From: Sphingobacteriia bacterium
GTDB lineage: Bacteria > Bacteroidota > Bacteroidia > Chitinophagales > Chitinophagaceae
Length of the DNA: 64,000 nucleotides
Assembly (NCBI GenBank): GCA_017304675.1
Contig: JAFKLS010000021.1
Coordinates: 124,001-188,000, forward strand
Direction: 5' to 3'
Shown here: one piece after another, positions 28,412 through 37,796 of the stretch
Position numbering within the stretch: position 1 is the first letter of the stretch
Layout: each line of letters starts with the position of its first letter
Notes under the pieces: generated by a model
The model's input: only the letters and a program-made list of their open reading frames with translations
Told to the model about the DNA's origin: nothing
Database searches by the model: none
Translations under genes and position numbers: made by a program

Positions 28412-28448
28412 TGTTCAAGTTTATATCAGTGTTTACTTTCTAATTTTG
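28381..28448 (+). promoter_or_regulatory. Candidate operator and -7 box for the efflux operon
   Basis: TAATTTTG at 28441-28448 matches the Bacteroidota -7 consensus, 13 bases before the GTG start of the TolC-like gene. AAAAGGTAAAT occurs at 28381-28391 and 28399-28409, direct repeats 18 bases apart at the end of the regulator gene. The spacing is plausible for AraC-type sites, but they lie in coding DNA (residues KGKSNTKGK) so the repeat may be chance. Confidence 0.35.
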
Positions 28449-28461
28449 TCGAAATATCATT

Positions 28462-29853
28462 GTGCAAAAATTGAAACATCCATATCGTAAAATACTCATC
28501 TCTTTGTTTTTACTGATTGTCAGTAATCGGGCAATATCGCAAACTACAGATACATTAATAACACTAAAAGATGCTTTGCAAATGGCAGAGCAGCGGTATC
28601 ATTTATTAAAGTCAAAGCAATACGAAATAAGTGCTGCTCAAAAAAATGTTGATGTAGTAAAATACAATAGCACTATGCCTTCACTTGATGCTTCTTATCA
28701 GGCAAATATTGCTACTTCAAATAATGCAACGGGTATGTTTTATCCGTCTGGCGTTTTGCCTATAAGCGGTCCACCTTCGGCAAGCAATAATTACAGCCCT
28801 GCAACAGGAAGCATTGCTGCATTATTGCTGAATTGGGAAGCCATAAATTTTGGACAACGAAGTTCTAAAATAAATGTAGCAGTTGCAGAAGCCGGAACAA
28901 AAGAAGCTGAGTACAAGGAAAATTTATTTCGACATAAAATAAATACGCTTAGCACTTACTTAGATGTATTGTTGGAATACGATTACCTGAAAATTTATAA
29001 AAGCAATATTGAGAGAACAAATGTAAATCTTGAACAAAGCCGTGTACTTACCAACAGTGGCATCAAACCCGGAGTAGATACCGCTTTATTTTTATCTGAA
29101 CAGTCAAAAGCAAAAATTGACTGGATGAATACTCAAAAACAATTACAGGTGTATCAACTATTGCTTGCACAGTTAATTGTTACCGATGCTTTGCCTGTAC
29201 CTTCTGACACTGCTTTTTTAAAGAAACTACCCGCCACTATTTTTGCAAATGATACTTCTTTTAAAAATAATCCCGCCATTCAATTTGCCCAAAGCCAATA
29301 TCAGTTAAGTAAATCAAAAGAGTTATTCATTAAAAAATCTTATTTGCCTAAACTTAATTTGTGGGGTACAACATTTGGGCGTGGTTCTGGATTTCAGCCT
29401 GATGGCAGTATTAAAACTTTTGATGGCCTTGTCATCAATCGCTTTAATTATGGTGCAGGTGTACAACTTAGTTTTCCAATAATGAAGTTGGGCGAAACTA
29501 AAGGGCAATTACAGCAACAAAACTTTTTATCGGCTGCTGTACAAGAAAAAATAAACGATACCAAAGCAGCCTTACAAACACAGCAGCAAATAGCAAATGC
29601 TACATATGCCAATAGCGTAGCCATTGCTAAAGAAACACAGCAGCAATTAAAATCTGCACAATACGCTTTTTCTGCTATGCAAATTCGTTACAATACAGGC
29701 TTGGTAAATTTTGCCGACCTAATTCAATCGCAATACAATTTATTAAAAGCAGAGTTAGACAATAAAAAAGCGTATTGGGATGTATGGAAAGCCTTGCTTT
29801 TGCAGGCAGCAATTCAAGGAGATGAAACAATATTTACCCATGCCATTCAATAA
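28462..29853 (+). CDS. TolC-family outer-membrane efflux protein
   Basis: A 463-residue outer-membrane channel protein of a tripartite pump. Residues 1-27 form a signal peptide. The rest has two coiled-coil repeats of the TolC/OEP family: LKDALQMAEQRYHLLKSKQYEISAAQKNV in the first half, and SQYQLSKSKELFIKKSYLPKLNLWGTTFGRG plus ALQTQQQIANATYANSVAIAKETQQQLKSAQYAFSAM-type helices in the second. The start is GTG at 28462. It leads the efflux operon and is 5 bases from the permease gene. Confidence 0.9.
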   Translation: MQKLKHPYRKILISLFLLIVSNRAISQTTDTLITLKDALQMAEQRYHLLKSKQYEISAAQKNVDVVKYNSTMPSLDASYQANIATSNNATGMFYPSGVLPISGPPSASNNYSPATGSIAALLLNWEAINFGQRSSKINVAVAEAGTKEAEYKENLFRHKINTLSTYLDVLLEYDYLKIYKSNIERTNVNLEQSRVLTNSGIKPGVDTALFLSEQSKAKIDWMNTQKQLQVYQLLLAQLIVTDALPVPSDTAFLKKLPATIFANDTSFKNNPAIQFAQSQYQLSKSKELFIKKSYLPKLNLWGTTFGRGSGFQPDGSIKTFDGLVINRFNYGAGVQLSFPIMKLGETKGQLQQQNFLSAAVQEKINDTKAALQTQQQIANATYANSVAIAKETQQQLKSAQYAFSAMQIRYNTGLVNFADLIQSQYNLLKAELDNKKAYWDVWKALLLQAAIQGDETIFTHAIQ

Positions 29854-29858
29854 ATATA

Positions 29859-32800
29859 ATGATAAAGCTCATTCAATTTGCACTTCGTAAACCTATAACC
29901 ATCATCGTTTTCGTTTTGGGTATCGTTGTATTTTCAATATTAGCAATTCGCAAATCTTCTATTGATATTTTCCCCACTATTAATGCCCCCACTATTTATG
30001 TGGCTCAAACCTATGGCGGTTTATCACCACAACAAATGGAAGGGTATGTTACTTCGTATTACGAATATCATTTCCTATACATCACAGGTATTAAAAATGT
30101 AGAAAGCAAATCCATTCAAGGATTGAGTTTGATAAAACTGCAATTTCACGATGGAACAAATATGGCAGCAGCAATGGCAGAAGTAATTTCTTACGTAAAC
30201 CGTGCCCGTTCATTTATGCCGCCCGGTACATTGCCGCCATTTGTAATGAGATACGATGCAGGTTCTGTTCCCATTGGGCAATTAGTTTTCAGAAGTGAAA
30301 CAAAATCGTTGAATGAAATACAGGATTTAGCGTTATTTAAAGTACGCCCAATGTTTGCTGCATTGTCAGGCGTATCTGCACCACCGCCTTTTGGTGGCAA
30401 CCAAAAAACAATCGTTATCAAAGCCGACCCCGAGCGGTTAAGAAGTTATAATCTCACTGCCGATGAAGTAGTTGTTGCCATTGCAAAAAACAATACCATT
30501 CTTCCTGCAGGCAATATTCGTGCAGCCGATAAAACTATTATTACACCGTCAAACAGTGTGGTGGATGACTTTAAAGAATTAGAAAATATAGCCATAAAAA
30601 ATGTAGATGGTACAGCAGTTTTTGTAAGAGATGTGGCAAATGTGGTAAACGGTGCAGATGTTGCCACAGGCTACGCATTGGTAAATGGAAAACGAACTGT
30701 TTATATTCCTGTTACTAAAAGAGCCGATGCGTCAACTTGGGATGTAGTACAATCCATAAAAAAAGCATTGCCCGATATGCAGGCTGCTATACCCGATGAT
30801 ATTAAAGTTTCCTATGAGTTTGACCAATCGGGTTACGTTAGCAATTCTCTGCAAAGTGTTTTATTTGAAGGGTTGCTGGGTGCATTGCTTACAGGCTTAA
30901 TGGTATTGCTCTTTTTAAAAGATATAAGAAGTGCAGCTATTATCATTATCAATATTCCTTTAGCATTATTGGCAGCATTGGTGGCATTATATCTATGTGG
31001 GCAAACCATCAACATTATGACGTTAGGCGGGTTGGCGCTAGCAGTAGGTATTTTGGTAGATGAATCCACCGTTACTATTGAAAACATACATCATCATCTT
31101 GAATTGGGTAAATCAGTTCCCGTTGCAGTTTGGGATGCTTGTAAAGAAATAGCATTGCCCAAATTATTAATCCTTTTAAGCATATTGGCTGTGTTTGTGC
31201 CTGCCCTGTTTATGACAGGCGTGCCAAAATCAATGTTTATGCCGCTGTCATTGGCAGTTGGTTTTGCTATGATCGCTTCGTTTCTTTTATCACAAACCTT
31301 AGTACCTGTTTTATCAAATTGGTTTATAAAAAAGAATTTTACCAATACGGGTAAGGATAATTTAAAAAACATCAAGAGCCGTTTGTCTAACAGCATTCAA
31401 AAACTAAGCAATGCAAAAGCAGTTTTAGTTCCAATTGTATTACTTGCATTGTTGCTACTTGCGTGGGTTGGGTACAAACAAAGCGGCACAGAAATATTTC
31501 CTAAAGTAGATGCAGGGCAAATGCAAGTGCGTTTGCGTATGCCAGCAGGTACGAGAATTGAACGAACTGAAGATGCTACAAAAAAAGTATTATCATTGAT
31601 TGATAGCCTTGCAGGAAAAACCAATGTGTCTATCACTTCTGCATACATAGGATTGCACGGGCAATCTTATGCTATCAATCCCATTTTTCTATACACTAGT
31701 GGTCCGCACGAAGCAGTTGTAAAAGTAAATCTTACAAAAAATTCTGGTATCAGCCTTGAACAGCTAAAAGAGCAGTTACGGCTAATAGTAAATAAAAGTA
31801 TTCCTGATTTATCATTATCATTCGAACCTGCCGATTTAGTTGACCAAGTTATGAGCCTCGGCACAAACAATCCGATTGAAGTTGTTGTGCAAGGAAAAAA
31901 CCTTGCCCAAAGCAGAGAGATAGCTGATAAACTAAAAGCATCGCTTACTAAAATTAGCTATTTGCGAGATGTGCAAATTGCACAGCCGTTAGATTATCCA
32001 ACTATTCAAATTAATTACGACCGTACACGAATGGGGCAAATGAATGTTTCTGTTGAGCAGGCGGGTAAATCAGTATCAGATGCAACATCATCAAGCCGCT
32101 TAACACAACCTGTGTATTGGTTAGATAAAGCATCGGGTAATGCTTATCAGGTACAAGTGGAATATCCGCAAATGCAAATGAACAGTGCTGAACAAGTAGA
32201 GCAAGTCCCTGTGGCAAAAGCTAATGATATGTCCATCAATTTGCGAGACATTGCAGAACTGAAAAAAGGAAATTCTATTGGCGAATATGACCGCATCAAT
32301 CAGCAACGATTTATTACCATTACTGCAAATATTGATAAACAAGATTTAGGAACAGCAGTAAGCGATGTAAACAAAAGCATCAAACAATTAGGCGAATTGC
32401 CCACAGGTGTAAAAGTGTATTTGCGTGGGCAATCAGATATGCTTACACAAACAATAGGAGAGTTGTCTATTGGTTTACTATTGGCAGTGTTTGTAATACT
32501 GCTAATGCTTGCAGCATTCTTTCAATCCTTCAAATTGTCTTTAACAGTTTTAGGTGTTTTACCTGGTGTGTTGGTAGGTTCTATCTTATTGATATGGATT
32601 ACAGGAAACACGTTAAACATTCAATCTTTTATGGGTTGTATTATGGCGTTGGGTGTTGCCATTGCCAATGCTATTTTATTAATATCAAACGCAGAAGCAA
32701 TAAGAGCCGAACAAAATAATAATGTATCGAAGATTGGAGCTAAAGCAGCTTCCAATCGTTTTCGCCCTATTGTAATGACCAGCCTTGCCATGATAGCTGG

Positions 32801-32996
32801 CATGATACCAATGGCAATTGGCATTAGCGAAGGCGGCAAACAAATGGCCCCTTTGGCTATTGCAGTAATTGGCGGTTTGTTATTCAGCACATTTATGAGT
32901 TTGTTTTTTATTCCGATGATGTATGATTTAGTTATCGGCAATAAAAAATCAAAAACTGTTTCTCTATTTCCTGATGATATAAATACAAACGAATGA
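29859..32996 (+). CDS. RND-family efflux permease
   Basis: A 1045-residue inner-membrane proton/drug or metal antiporter, full length for the AcrB/CusA superfamily. It has the N-terminal LRKPITIIVFVLGIVVFSILA helix and the usual twelve transmembrane segments with two large periplasmic loops. TM4 reads AVGILVDESTVTIENIHHH, so the second acidic residue of the common DD pair is Glu. TM10 reads LGVAIANAILLISNAEA, where the relay Lys of AcrB is Ala. These changes put it in a divergent HAE-like branch. The substrate is not readable; linkage to ChrB suggests metal or oxyanion stress. Confidence 0.92.
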   Translation: MIKLIQFALRKPITIIVFVLGIVVFSILAIRKSSIDIFPTINAPTIYVAQTYGGLSPQQMEGYVTSYYEYHFLYITGIKNVESKSIQGLSLIKLQFHDGTNMAAAMAEVISYVNRARSFMPPGTLPPFVMRYDAGSVPIGQLVFRSETKSLNEIQDLALFKVRPMFAALSGVSAPPPFGGNQKTIVIKADPERLRSYNLTADEVVVAIAKNNTILPAGNIRAADKTIITPSNSVVDDFKELENIAIKNVDGTAVFVRDVANVVNGADVATGYALVNGKRTVYIPVTKRADASTWDVVQSIKKALPDMQAAIPDDIKVSYEFDQSGYVSNSLQSVLFEGLLGALLTGLMVLLFLKDIRSAAIIIINIPLALLAALVALYLCGQTINIMTLGGLALAVGILVDESTVTIENIHHHLELGKSVPVAVWDACKEIALPKLLILLSILAVFVPALFMTGVPKSMFMPLSLAVGFAMIASFLLSQTLVPVLSNWFIKKNFTNTGKDNLKNIKSRLSNSIQKLSNAKAVLVPIVLLALLLLAWVGYKQSGTEIFPKVDAGQMQVRLRMPAGTRIERTEDATKKVLSLIDSLAGKTNVSITSAYIGLHGQSYAINPIFLYTSGPHEAVVKVNLTKNSGISLEQLKEQLRLIVNKSIPDLSLSFEPADLVDQVMSLGTNNPIEVVVQGKNLAQSREIADKLKASLTKISYLRDVQIAQPLDYPTIQINYDRTRMGQMNVSVEQAGKSVSDATSSSRLTQPVYWLDKASGNAYQVQVEYPQMQMNSAEQVEQVPVAKANDMSINLRDIAELKKGNSIGEYDRINQQRFITITANIDKQDLGTAVSDVNKSIKQLGELPTGVKVYLRGQSDMLTQTIGELSIGLLLAVFVILLMLAAFFQSFKLSLTVLGVLPGVLVGSILLIWITGNTLNIQSFMGCIMALGVAIANAILLISNAEAIRAEQNNNVSKIGAKAASNRFRPIVMTSLAMIAGMIPMAIGISEGGKQMAPLAIAVIGGLLFSTFMSLFFIPMMYDLVIGNKKSKTVSLFPDDINTNE

Positions 32997-34111
32997 TAAC
33001 AACAAGATTTAAAAATATAACTAGAATGAAATTATTTGTACCACTTTGTGCATTGGCGTTTATTGCATCTTGCAGCAATAATAAACAACAGCAAAGTTCT
33101 AAAACGCAGGAAATAAAAATTGATACCATTAATGCATTTTTATTAAAAGTTGATTCTGCACAAAAAACAATTTCATTGCCTGGCAATTTATTGCCTAACG
33201 AAAAAGTACAGGTACGGGCAAAAGTGCAGGGCTACATCAGCAGTATAAAAGTAGATATTGGTTCAAAAGTGAGTAAGGGGCATGTGTTAGCTTTAATAGA
33301 TGCCCCTGAGATTAATACAAGATTACAGGAATTAAAAGCAAAAGAAAAAGCATCATATTCACATTATCAATCCAGTAAAGATTACTACAACCGCATCAGC
33401 ACAGCTTCTAAACAAGACGGCGTAATTGCTGCTTCTGAATTAGAAAAAACAAAAAATCAAATGCTTGCTGATGAAGCAGAGTATAACGCTGCACAGTTTG
33501 CCGTTTCATCATATAAACAAATTGGAAATTATCTGGCAATAGTTGCACCTTACAGTGGCATTATTACCAAAAGAAATATAAATGTTGGTTCATTTGTAGG
33601 TAACGCAAACGAAGCTCCCTTGTTTGAAATTGAAGATAATAAACTGCTTCGCCTGCAAGTACCCGTGCCTGAAATTTATACCAATGCCATTTTATTAAAG
33701 AATAAAGGAGAATTAACTACAAAGTCTTTCCCTGACAAAAAATTCAGTGCAACATTGGTACGAAAATCGGGCAGCATCGACAATGCTACAAGAAGTGAAG
33801 TCTGGGAATTTGAAATACCCAATCCCAATAGCGAATTAAAAGCCGGCAGTTATGCAGATGTCAAACTGCACTTTTTAAGAACACAACCTTCCTTAGTTGT
33901 TCCAGTTTCAGCAGTTGTAAGTACTTTAGAAAGAAGATTTGTAATTAAAATAAATAATGGTGTTACTAAATGGGTTGATGTGAGAAGTGGTTTTACCATG
34001 AATGACAAACAAGAAATTTTTGGAGAACTAAACGCAGGAGATACACTTGTTTTGAAAGGAAATGAGGAATTGAAAGCAGATAAAAAAGTATTTATTATGG
34101 TTGGGAAATAA
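32993..34111 (+). CDS. RND periplasmic adaptor (membrane fusion) lipoprotein
   Basis: A 372-residue adaptor joining the permease to the TolC-like channel. The first ATG overlaps the permease stop as ATGA. An internal ATG at 33026 gives a tighter lipoprotein signal (MKLFVPLCALAFIASC). The order lipoyl half (VRAKVQGYISSIKVDIGSKVSKGHVLALID), helical hairpin (LKAKEKASYSHYQSSKDYYNRIST), lipoyl half (IVAPYSGIITKRNINVGSFVG), beta-barrel is normal for HlyD/AcrA-type proteins. The operon order channel-permease-adaptor is the reverse of the common order. Confidence 0.9.
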   Translation: MITTRFKNITRMKLFVPLCALAFIASCSNNKQQQSSKTQEIKIDTINAFLLKVDSAQKTISLPGNLLPNEKVQVRAKVQGYISSIKVDIGSKVSKGHVLALIDAPEINTRLQELKAKEKASYSHYQSSKDYYNRISTASKQDGVIAASELEKTKNQMLADEAEYNAAQFAVSSYKQIGNYLAIVAPYSGIITKRNINVGSFVGNANEAPLFEIEDNKLLRLQVPVPEIYTNAILLKNKGELTTKSFPDKKFSATLVRKSGSIDNATRSEVWEFEIPNPNSELKAGSYADVKLHFLRTQPSLVVPVSAVVSTLERRFVIKINNGVTKWVDVRSGFTMNDKQEIFGELNAGDTLVLKGNEELKADKKVFIMVGK

Positions 34112-34155
34112 CTGCTGATTAATATTTGCCTCATGCCATAATTAAAATCAATATA

Positions 34156-34881
34156 ATGAACAGAAAAGAATTTTTAAAATCAGGAACATTAGCTGGAGCA
34201 GCAACTTTGCTTTCTGCAAATAATGCTTTTGCTCAAAACTTAACAAATAACAATATTGATAAATTAGTAGACACGAACGGCAATTTTGTACAACAACCAC
34301 TTCCATATGCTGAAAGTTTTTTAGAACCATATATGGATGCTGAAACATTGCATTTACATTACACATTTCATCATGGTGGCGCTACTAAAGCAGCCAATAA
34401 CGACTTGAAAAAAATACATGAAGCTGTTGATACGAACAATTTCGAAACTGTAGATTATTGGACAAAAAAACTTTCGTATCATCTTTCATCTCATATTTTA
34501 CACTCTATCTTTTGGACAAATCTTTCAAACAAAACAACCACTCCAAAAAATGATTTATTAAAACGCATTGAAAAAGATTTTGGTAGCTATGATAAACTGA
34601 AATCTTATCTCGCAGCAACATCAAAAAATGTAGATGGCAACGGGTGGGGCATTTTAAGCTATCAGCCATATACAGACAAACTAACCATTTTGCAATGTGA
34701 AAACCATGAGAAACTAACTCAATGGGGAGTTATTCCATTGCTTGTGATAGATGTTTGGGAGCATTCTTACTATCTTAAATATAAAAATAAACGAGCAGAT
34801 TTTGTTGATGCCTTATTTAACATCATTAATTGGGATAATGCAGAACAAAGACTTGATGATGCGGTGAAACTAACAAAATGA
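34156..34881 (+). CDS. Exported Fe/Mn superoxide dismutase
   Basis: A 241-residue superoxide dismutase that removes superoxide. The metal ligands are all visible: His in LHYTFHHGG, His in LSSHILHSIFW, and Asp and His in VIDVWEHSYYLKY. The N-terminus (MNRKEFLKSGTLAGAATLLSANNAFAQ) is a Tat-like or Sec-like export signal, so it works in the periplasm. I chose the ATG at 34156. It closes the efflux operon 44 bases after the adaptor. In a known chromate transposon a superoxide dismutase (chrC) accompanies chrB and chrA, which supports the oxidative-stress reading here. Confidence 0.92.
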   Translation: MNRKEFLKSGTLAGAATLLSANNAFAQNLTNNNIDKLVDTNGNFVQQPLPYAESFLEPYMDAETLHLHYTFHHGGATKAANNDLKKIHEAVDTNNFETVDYWTKKLSYHLSSHILHSIFWTNLSNKTTTPKNDLLKRIEKDFGSYDKLKSYLAATSKNVDGNGWGILSYQPYTDKLTILQCENHEKLTQWGVIPLLVIDVWEHSYYLKYKNKRADFVDALFNIINWDNAEQRLDDAVKLTK

Positions 34882-34949
34882 ATTTTAAATATAATTCAGA
34901 AAGTATTCAGAATTTTGTATGATTTTTACAAGGATTTGATTTAACAGTT

Positions 34950-37430
34950 ATGAAATATTTGATGTTAGCAATTGGTATTCTATGCTTTTCAATTTCATCT
35001 TATTCGCAAAAAGCAACTTTTAATACAGCAAGTAAAATCATTGGAAAGGTATTGGATTCATCTTCCCATTTGCCAATTGAATATGCAACAATAACTTTGT
35101 ATCGCTCTGGAAATAGCAAGGCTTTAAATGGAACAACTTCGGATACAAGCGGAAAATTTGTACTTAATAAAGTTTCTCCCGGGAATTACGATATCAGTAT
35201 TGCATTTGTAGGCTTTAAAACAATAACACTGAAAAATATTATTGTAGGTAATAAGAACGAAACAATTAATCTAAACCAAATTTTTATTGAAAGAAAAGCC
35301 ACTACACTACAATCGGTTGAAGTTACTGCTCGAGCTAAACTGGTAGAAAATAAAATTGACAAATTAATTTTCAATGCAGAAAAAGATATCACATCGCAAA
35401 CAGGTGTAGCTACAGATATTCTTAAAAAAGTTCCGCAGGTTTCAGTTGATGTTGATGGAAATGTAGAGTTGCAGGGAAATTCAAGTATTCTCTTCCTAAT
35501 TAATGGTAAACCTTCCACAATTTTCGGAAGTAATATCACGGATGTTTTGCAAGCTATTCCTGCTAATCAAATAAAAAGTATTGAAGTAATAACCAATCCC
35601 GGTGCTAAATACGATGCTCAGGGGACAGGAGGCATTATCAATATTATTTTAAAACACAACACTATACAAGGAGTCAACGGCAATGTTTCTTTAACAGTCG
35701 GAACAATTGTACAAAACGGCTCTGTTAATATTAATGCGCGAAAGAGTAAATTCGGGATTAATGCTTTTGCAAATGGTAATGCAAGAATTGTAACAACAAC
35801 ACCTTATACTTTTAGCCGTATTTCAAGTGATTCAATACACAACAAAGCTATTTTACAACAAGATGGTAACAGTGATTTTACGAGGCACGGGTTTCAAAGT
35901 GGGATTGGATTTGACTGGAGTGTTGATGATAAGAACAGTATTTCCGGCTCAATGGGTTATCACAATTTTGGGAACAAGTCTAATGGTTTGAAAAATCAGA
36001 TTGAGCAAATTCAAGATGCAACCGGAGCAATTATTTCAAAGACAAATTCAATAAATGATGCTGCTAATTCATTTAGCCAATACTCGTTAGATCCAAGCAT
36101 CAACTATAAACGTAATTTTAAGAATAAAGAACAATCACTTGAAATAGCAGCTGATGGAAGTTTTGGAAATAATCAAACCATTGCAAGAAATGACCAATAT
36201 TTACAACCAATAGATTCGTTAATCTACGGCACAAGGAATACCAATCCAGCTAAAGAAAACGAATACGAAGTAAAAACAGATTATACGCAGCCACTAACTA
36301 AAAAAACGACTTTAGGGTTAGGAGGAAAATTCAGCGGATATGATATTTCTAGTACAGCCAATTCTCTGGTTTGGGATGCAAATACAAAATCTTATTTATA
36401 TAATGCAGCTTTTTCAAATGATTTGAATTATCATCAAAAAGTCTATGCCATTTATGGCGAATTAAATTTTCCTTTCGGAAAATTATTTGAAGCAAGATTA
36501 GGTGGACGATACGAACGTACCCACATAAATGCCTTCTATGCAAATGCTAAACAAAGCATTCAAAATGACTATAACACATTAATTCCGTCCATTTTTCTTT
36601 TGAAAAAAATTGACGAAAAGCAAACACTCAAATTGAGTTTTACTATAAGAATCAACCGCCCTGATTATTCAGATTTGAATCCGTATATAAATGCTAGTGA
36701 CCCCAAAAATATCACAACTGGTAATCCATATTTACAACCTGAAGTATGGGATCGTTATGAGGCTTCATATAACAATGATTTGGGTAAAATCGGTTCATTT
36801 ATGGTAACACTTTTCTATAGGCAAAGTAATGGTGATATTCAACCATTCATTGTTTATTATCCATCAATTAAGGTTGGAGATTCTACATACACTAATGTTG
36901 CCGTTACAACAAGAAAAAATATTGGGATTGAAGAAAATATGGGTATCAATCTTTTCTTTGATCTGCACTTAACTGAAAAGCTTAGTTTAAGGTCTAATAT
37001 TATTACATTCTATAGACAAACTATTAATCAGGTAGACTCAGGATTTAATTCAAATACTACGATATATCGCTTTACTGCAAATGCCTCTTACAAATTTTCG
37101 GATAATCTTGTGGCAGAATTTTTCGGAAACTATAATTCGCCTCACCATGAGGCACAAGGGTTCTATCCGTCTTTTACATCTTACAGTGTAGCCATTAGAA
37201 AACAGTTTTGGAATAAGAACGGAAGTATCGCATTAACTGCAAATAACTTCTTCGATAAATATGTAGATCAGCAAACAAATCTTTATGGCCCTGGATTTAT
37301 GACCAATAGCCTGCGTAGTGTTCCTTATCGTTCTATTGGTATAAATTTTACATGGAAATTCGGGAAATCAGTTATAAAAAAAGAAAAGCCGGAGGAACAT
37401 AATATAGACCTCAGTACACCACAGCAATAA
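34950..37430 (+). CDS. Outer-membrane beta-barrel receptor with carboxypeptidase-like domain
   Basis: An 826-residue outer-membrane protein: signal peptide (residues 1-19), carboxypeptidase-regulatory-like domain (about 28-115, GKVLDSSSHLPIEYATITLYR), TonB plug-like domain (about 120-230, DILKKVPQVSVDVDGNVELQGNSSILFLINGKPS), and a barrel of the OMP_b-brl_3 type ending in LTWKFGKS-like FTWKFGKSVIKK. Such proteins often take up peptides, metals or siderophores. It is on the same strand 68 bases after superoxide dismutase, and probably part of the cargo. Confidence 0.85.
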   Translation: MKYLMLAIGILCFSISSYSQKATFNTASKIIGKVLDSSSHLPIEYATITLYRSGNSKALNGTTSDTSGKFVLNKVSPGNYDISIAFVGFKTITLKNIIVGNKNETINLNQIFIERKATTLQSVEVTARAKLVENKIDKLIFNAEKDITSQTGVATDILKKVPQVSVDVDGNVELQGNSSILFLINGKPSTIFGSNITDVLQAIPANQIKSIEVITNPGAKYDAQGTGGIINIILKHNTIQGVNGNVSLTVGTIVQNGSVNINARKSKFGINAFANGNARIVTTTPYTFSRISSDSIHNKAILQQDGNSDFTRHGFQSGIGFDWSVDDKNSISGSMGYHNFGNKSNGLKNQIEQIQDATGAIISKTNSINDAANSFSQYSLDPSINYKRNFKNKEQSLEIAADGSFGNNQTIARNDQYLQPIDSLIYGTRNTNPAKENEYEVKTDYTQPLTKKTTLGLGGKFSGYDISSTANSLVWDANTKSYLYNAAFSNDLNYHQKVYAIYGELNFPFGKLFEARLGGRYERTHINAFYANAKQSIQNDYNTLIPSIFLLKKIDEKQTLKLSFTIRINRPDYSDLNPYINASDPKNITTGNPYLQPEVWDRYEASYNNDLGKIGSFMVTLFYRQSNGDIQPFIVYYPSIKVGDSTYTNVAVTTRKNIGIEENMGINLFFDLHLTEKLSLRSNIITFYRQTINQVDSGFNSNTTIYRFTANASYKFSDNLVAEFFGNYNSPHHEAQGFYPSFTSYSVAIRKQFWNKNGSIALTANNFFDKYVDQQTNLYGPGFMTNSLRSVPYRSIGINFTWKFGKSVIKKEKPEEHNIDLSTPQQ

Positions 37431-37796
37431 TATAAAACAGTTCGTTATTCAGTGCTAATTTCTCTAAAACACCCATAAAACAAGGCAATTTCATTTTGTG
37501 TATCGCCATACCAGATTATAATTATTTTGTATAATACAATATTGACAATCAATAAGTGAGGTAACTTGGAATTCACAGGTGAGGGGAATTAGATAGTCAT
37601 ACGTGAAGACAAAATTTGAAATGAATACTTATTTACTGTCTCGCGCTTAATAAATTTAAGCATAAATGATGGAAATACTCGCTGAATTTAATTATAGGTA
37701 TAGATTTATTTGAAACTTTACATTTATAAAATATTCTGTGTTATAAAAAATTTCTTTAGAAAGCATTAATACATTTGCAACCTTTAATAATAAGGC
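37431..37796. other. Gene-free stretch between the two receptor genes
   Basis: It begins with the first copy of a 43-44-bp repeat (37455-37497) that recurs after the next gene. TACATTTG at 37770-37777, an exact -7 box, lies 19 bases before the TTG start of the next receptor. Nothing else is evident. Confidence 0.5.

Noticed and set aside
26517..34881. Cargo as a plain multidrug efflux operon
   Set aside because: The ChrB domain and superoxide dismutase in the same run of genes point to metal or oxyanion stress, although the pump alone would not.
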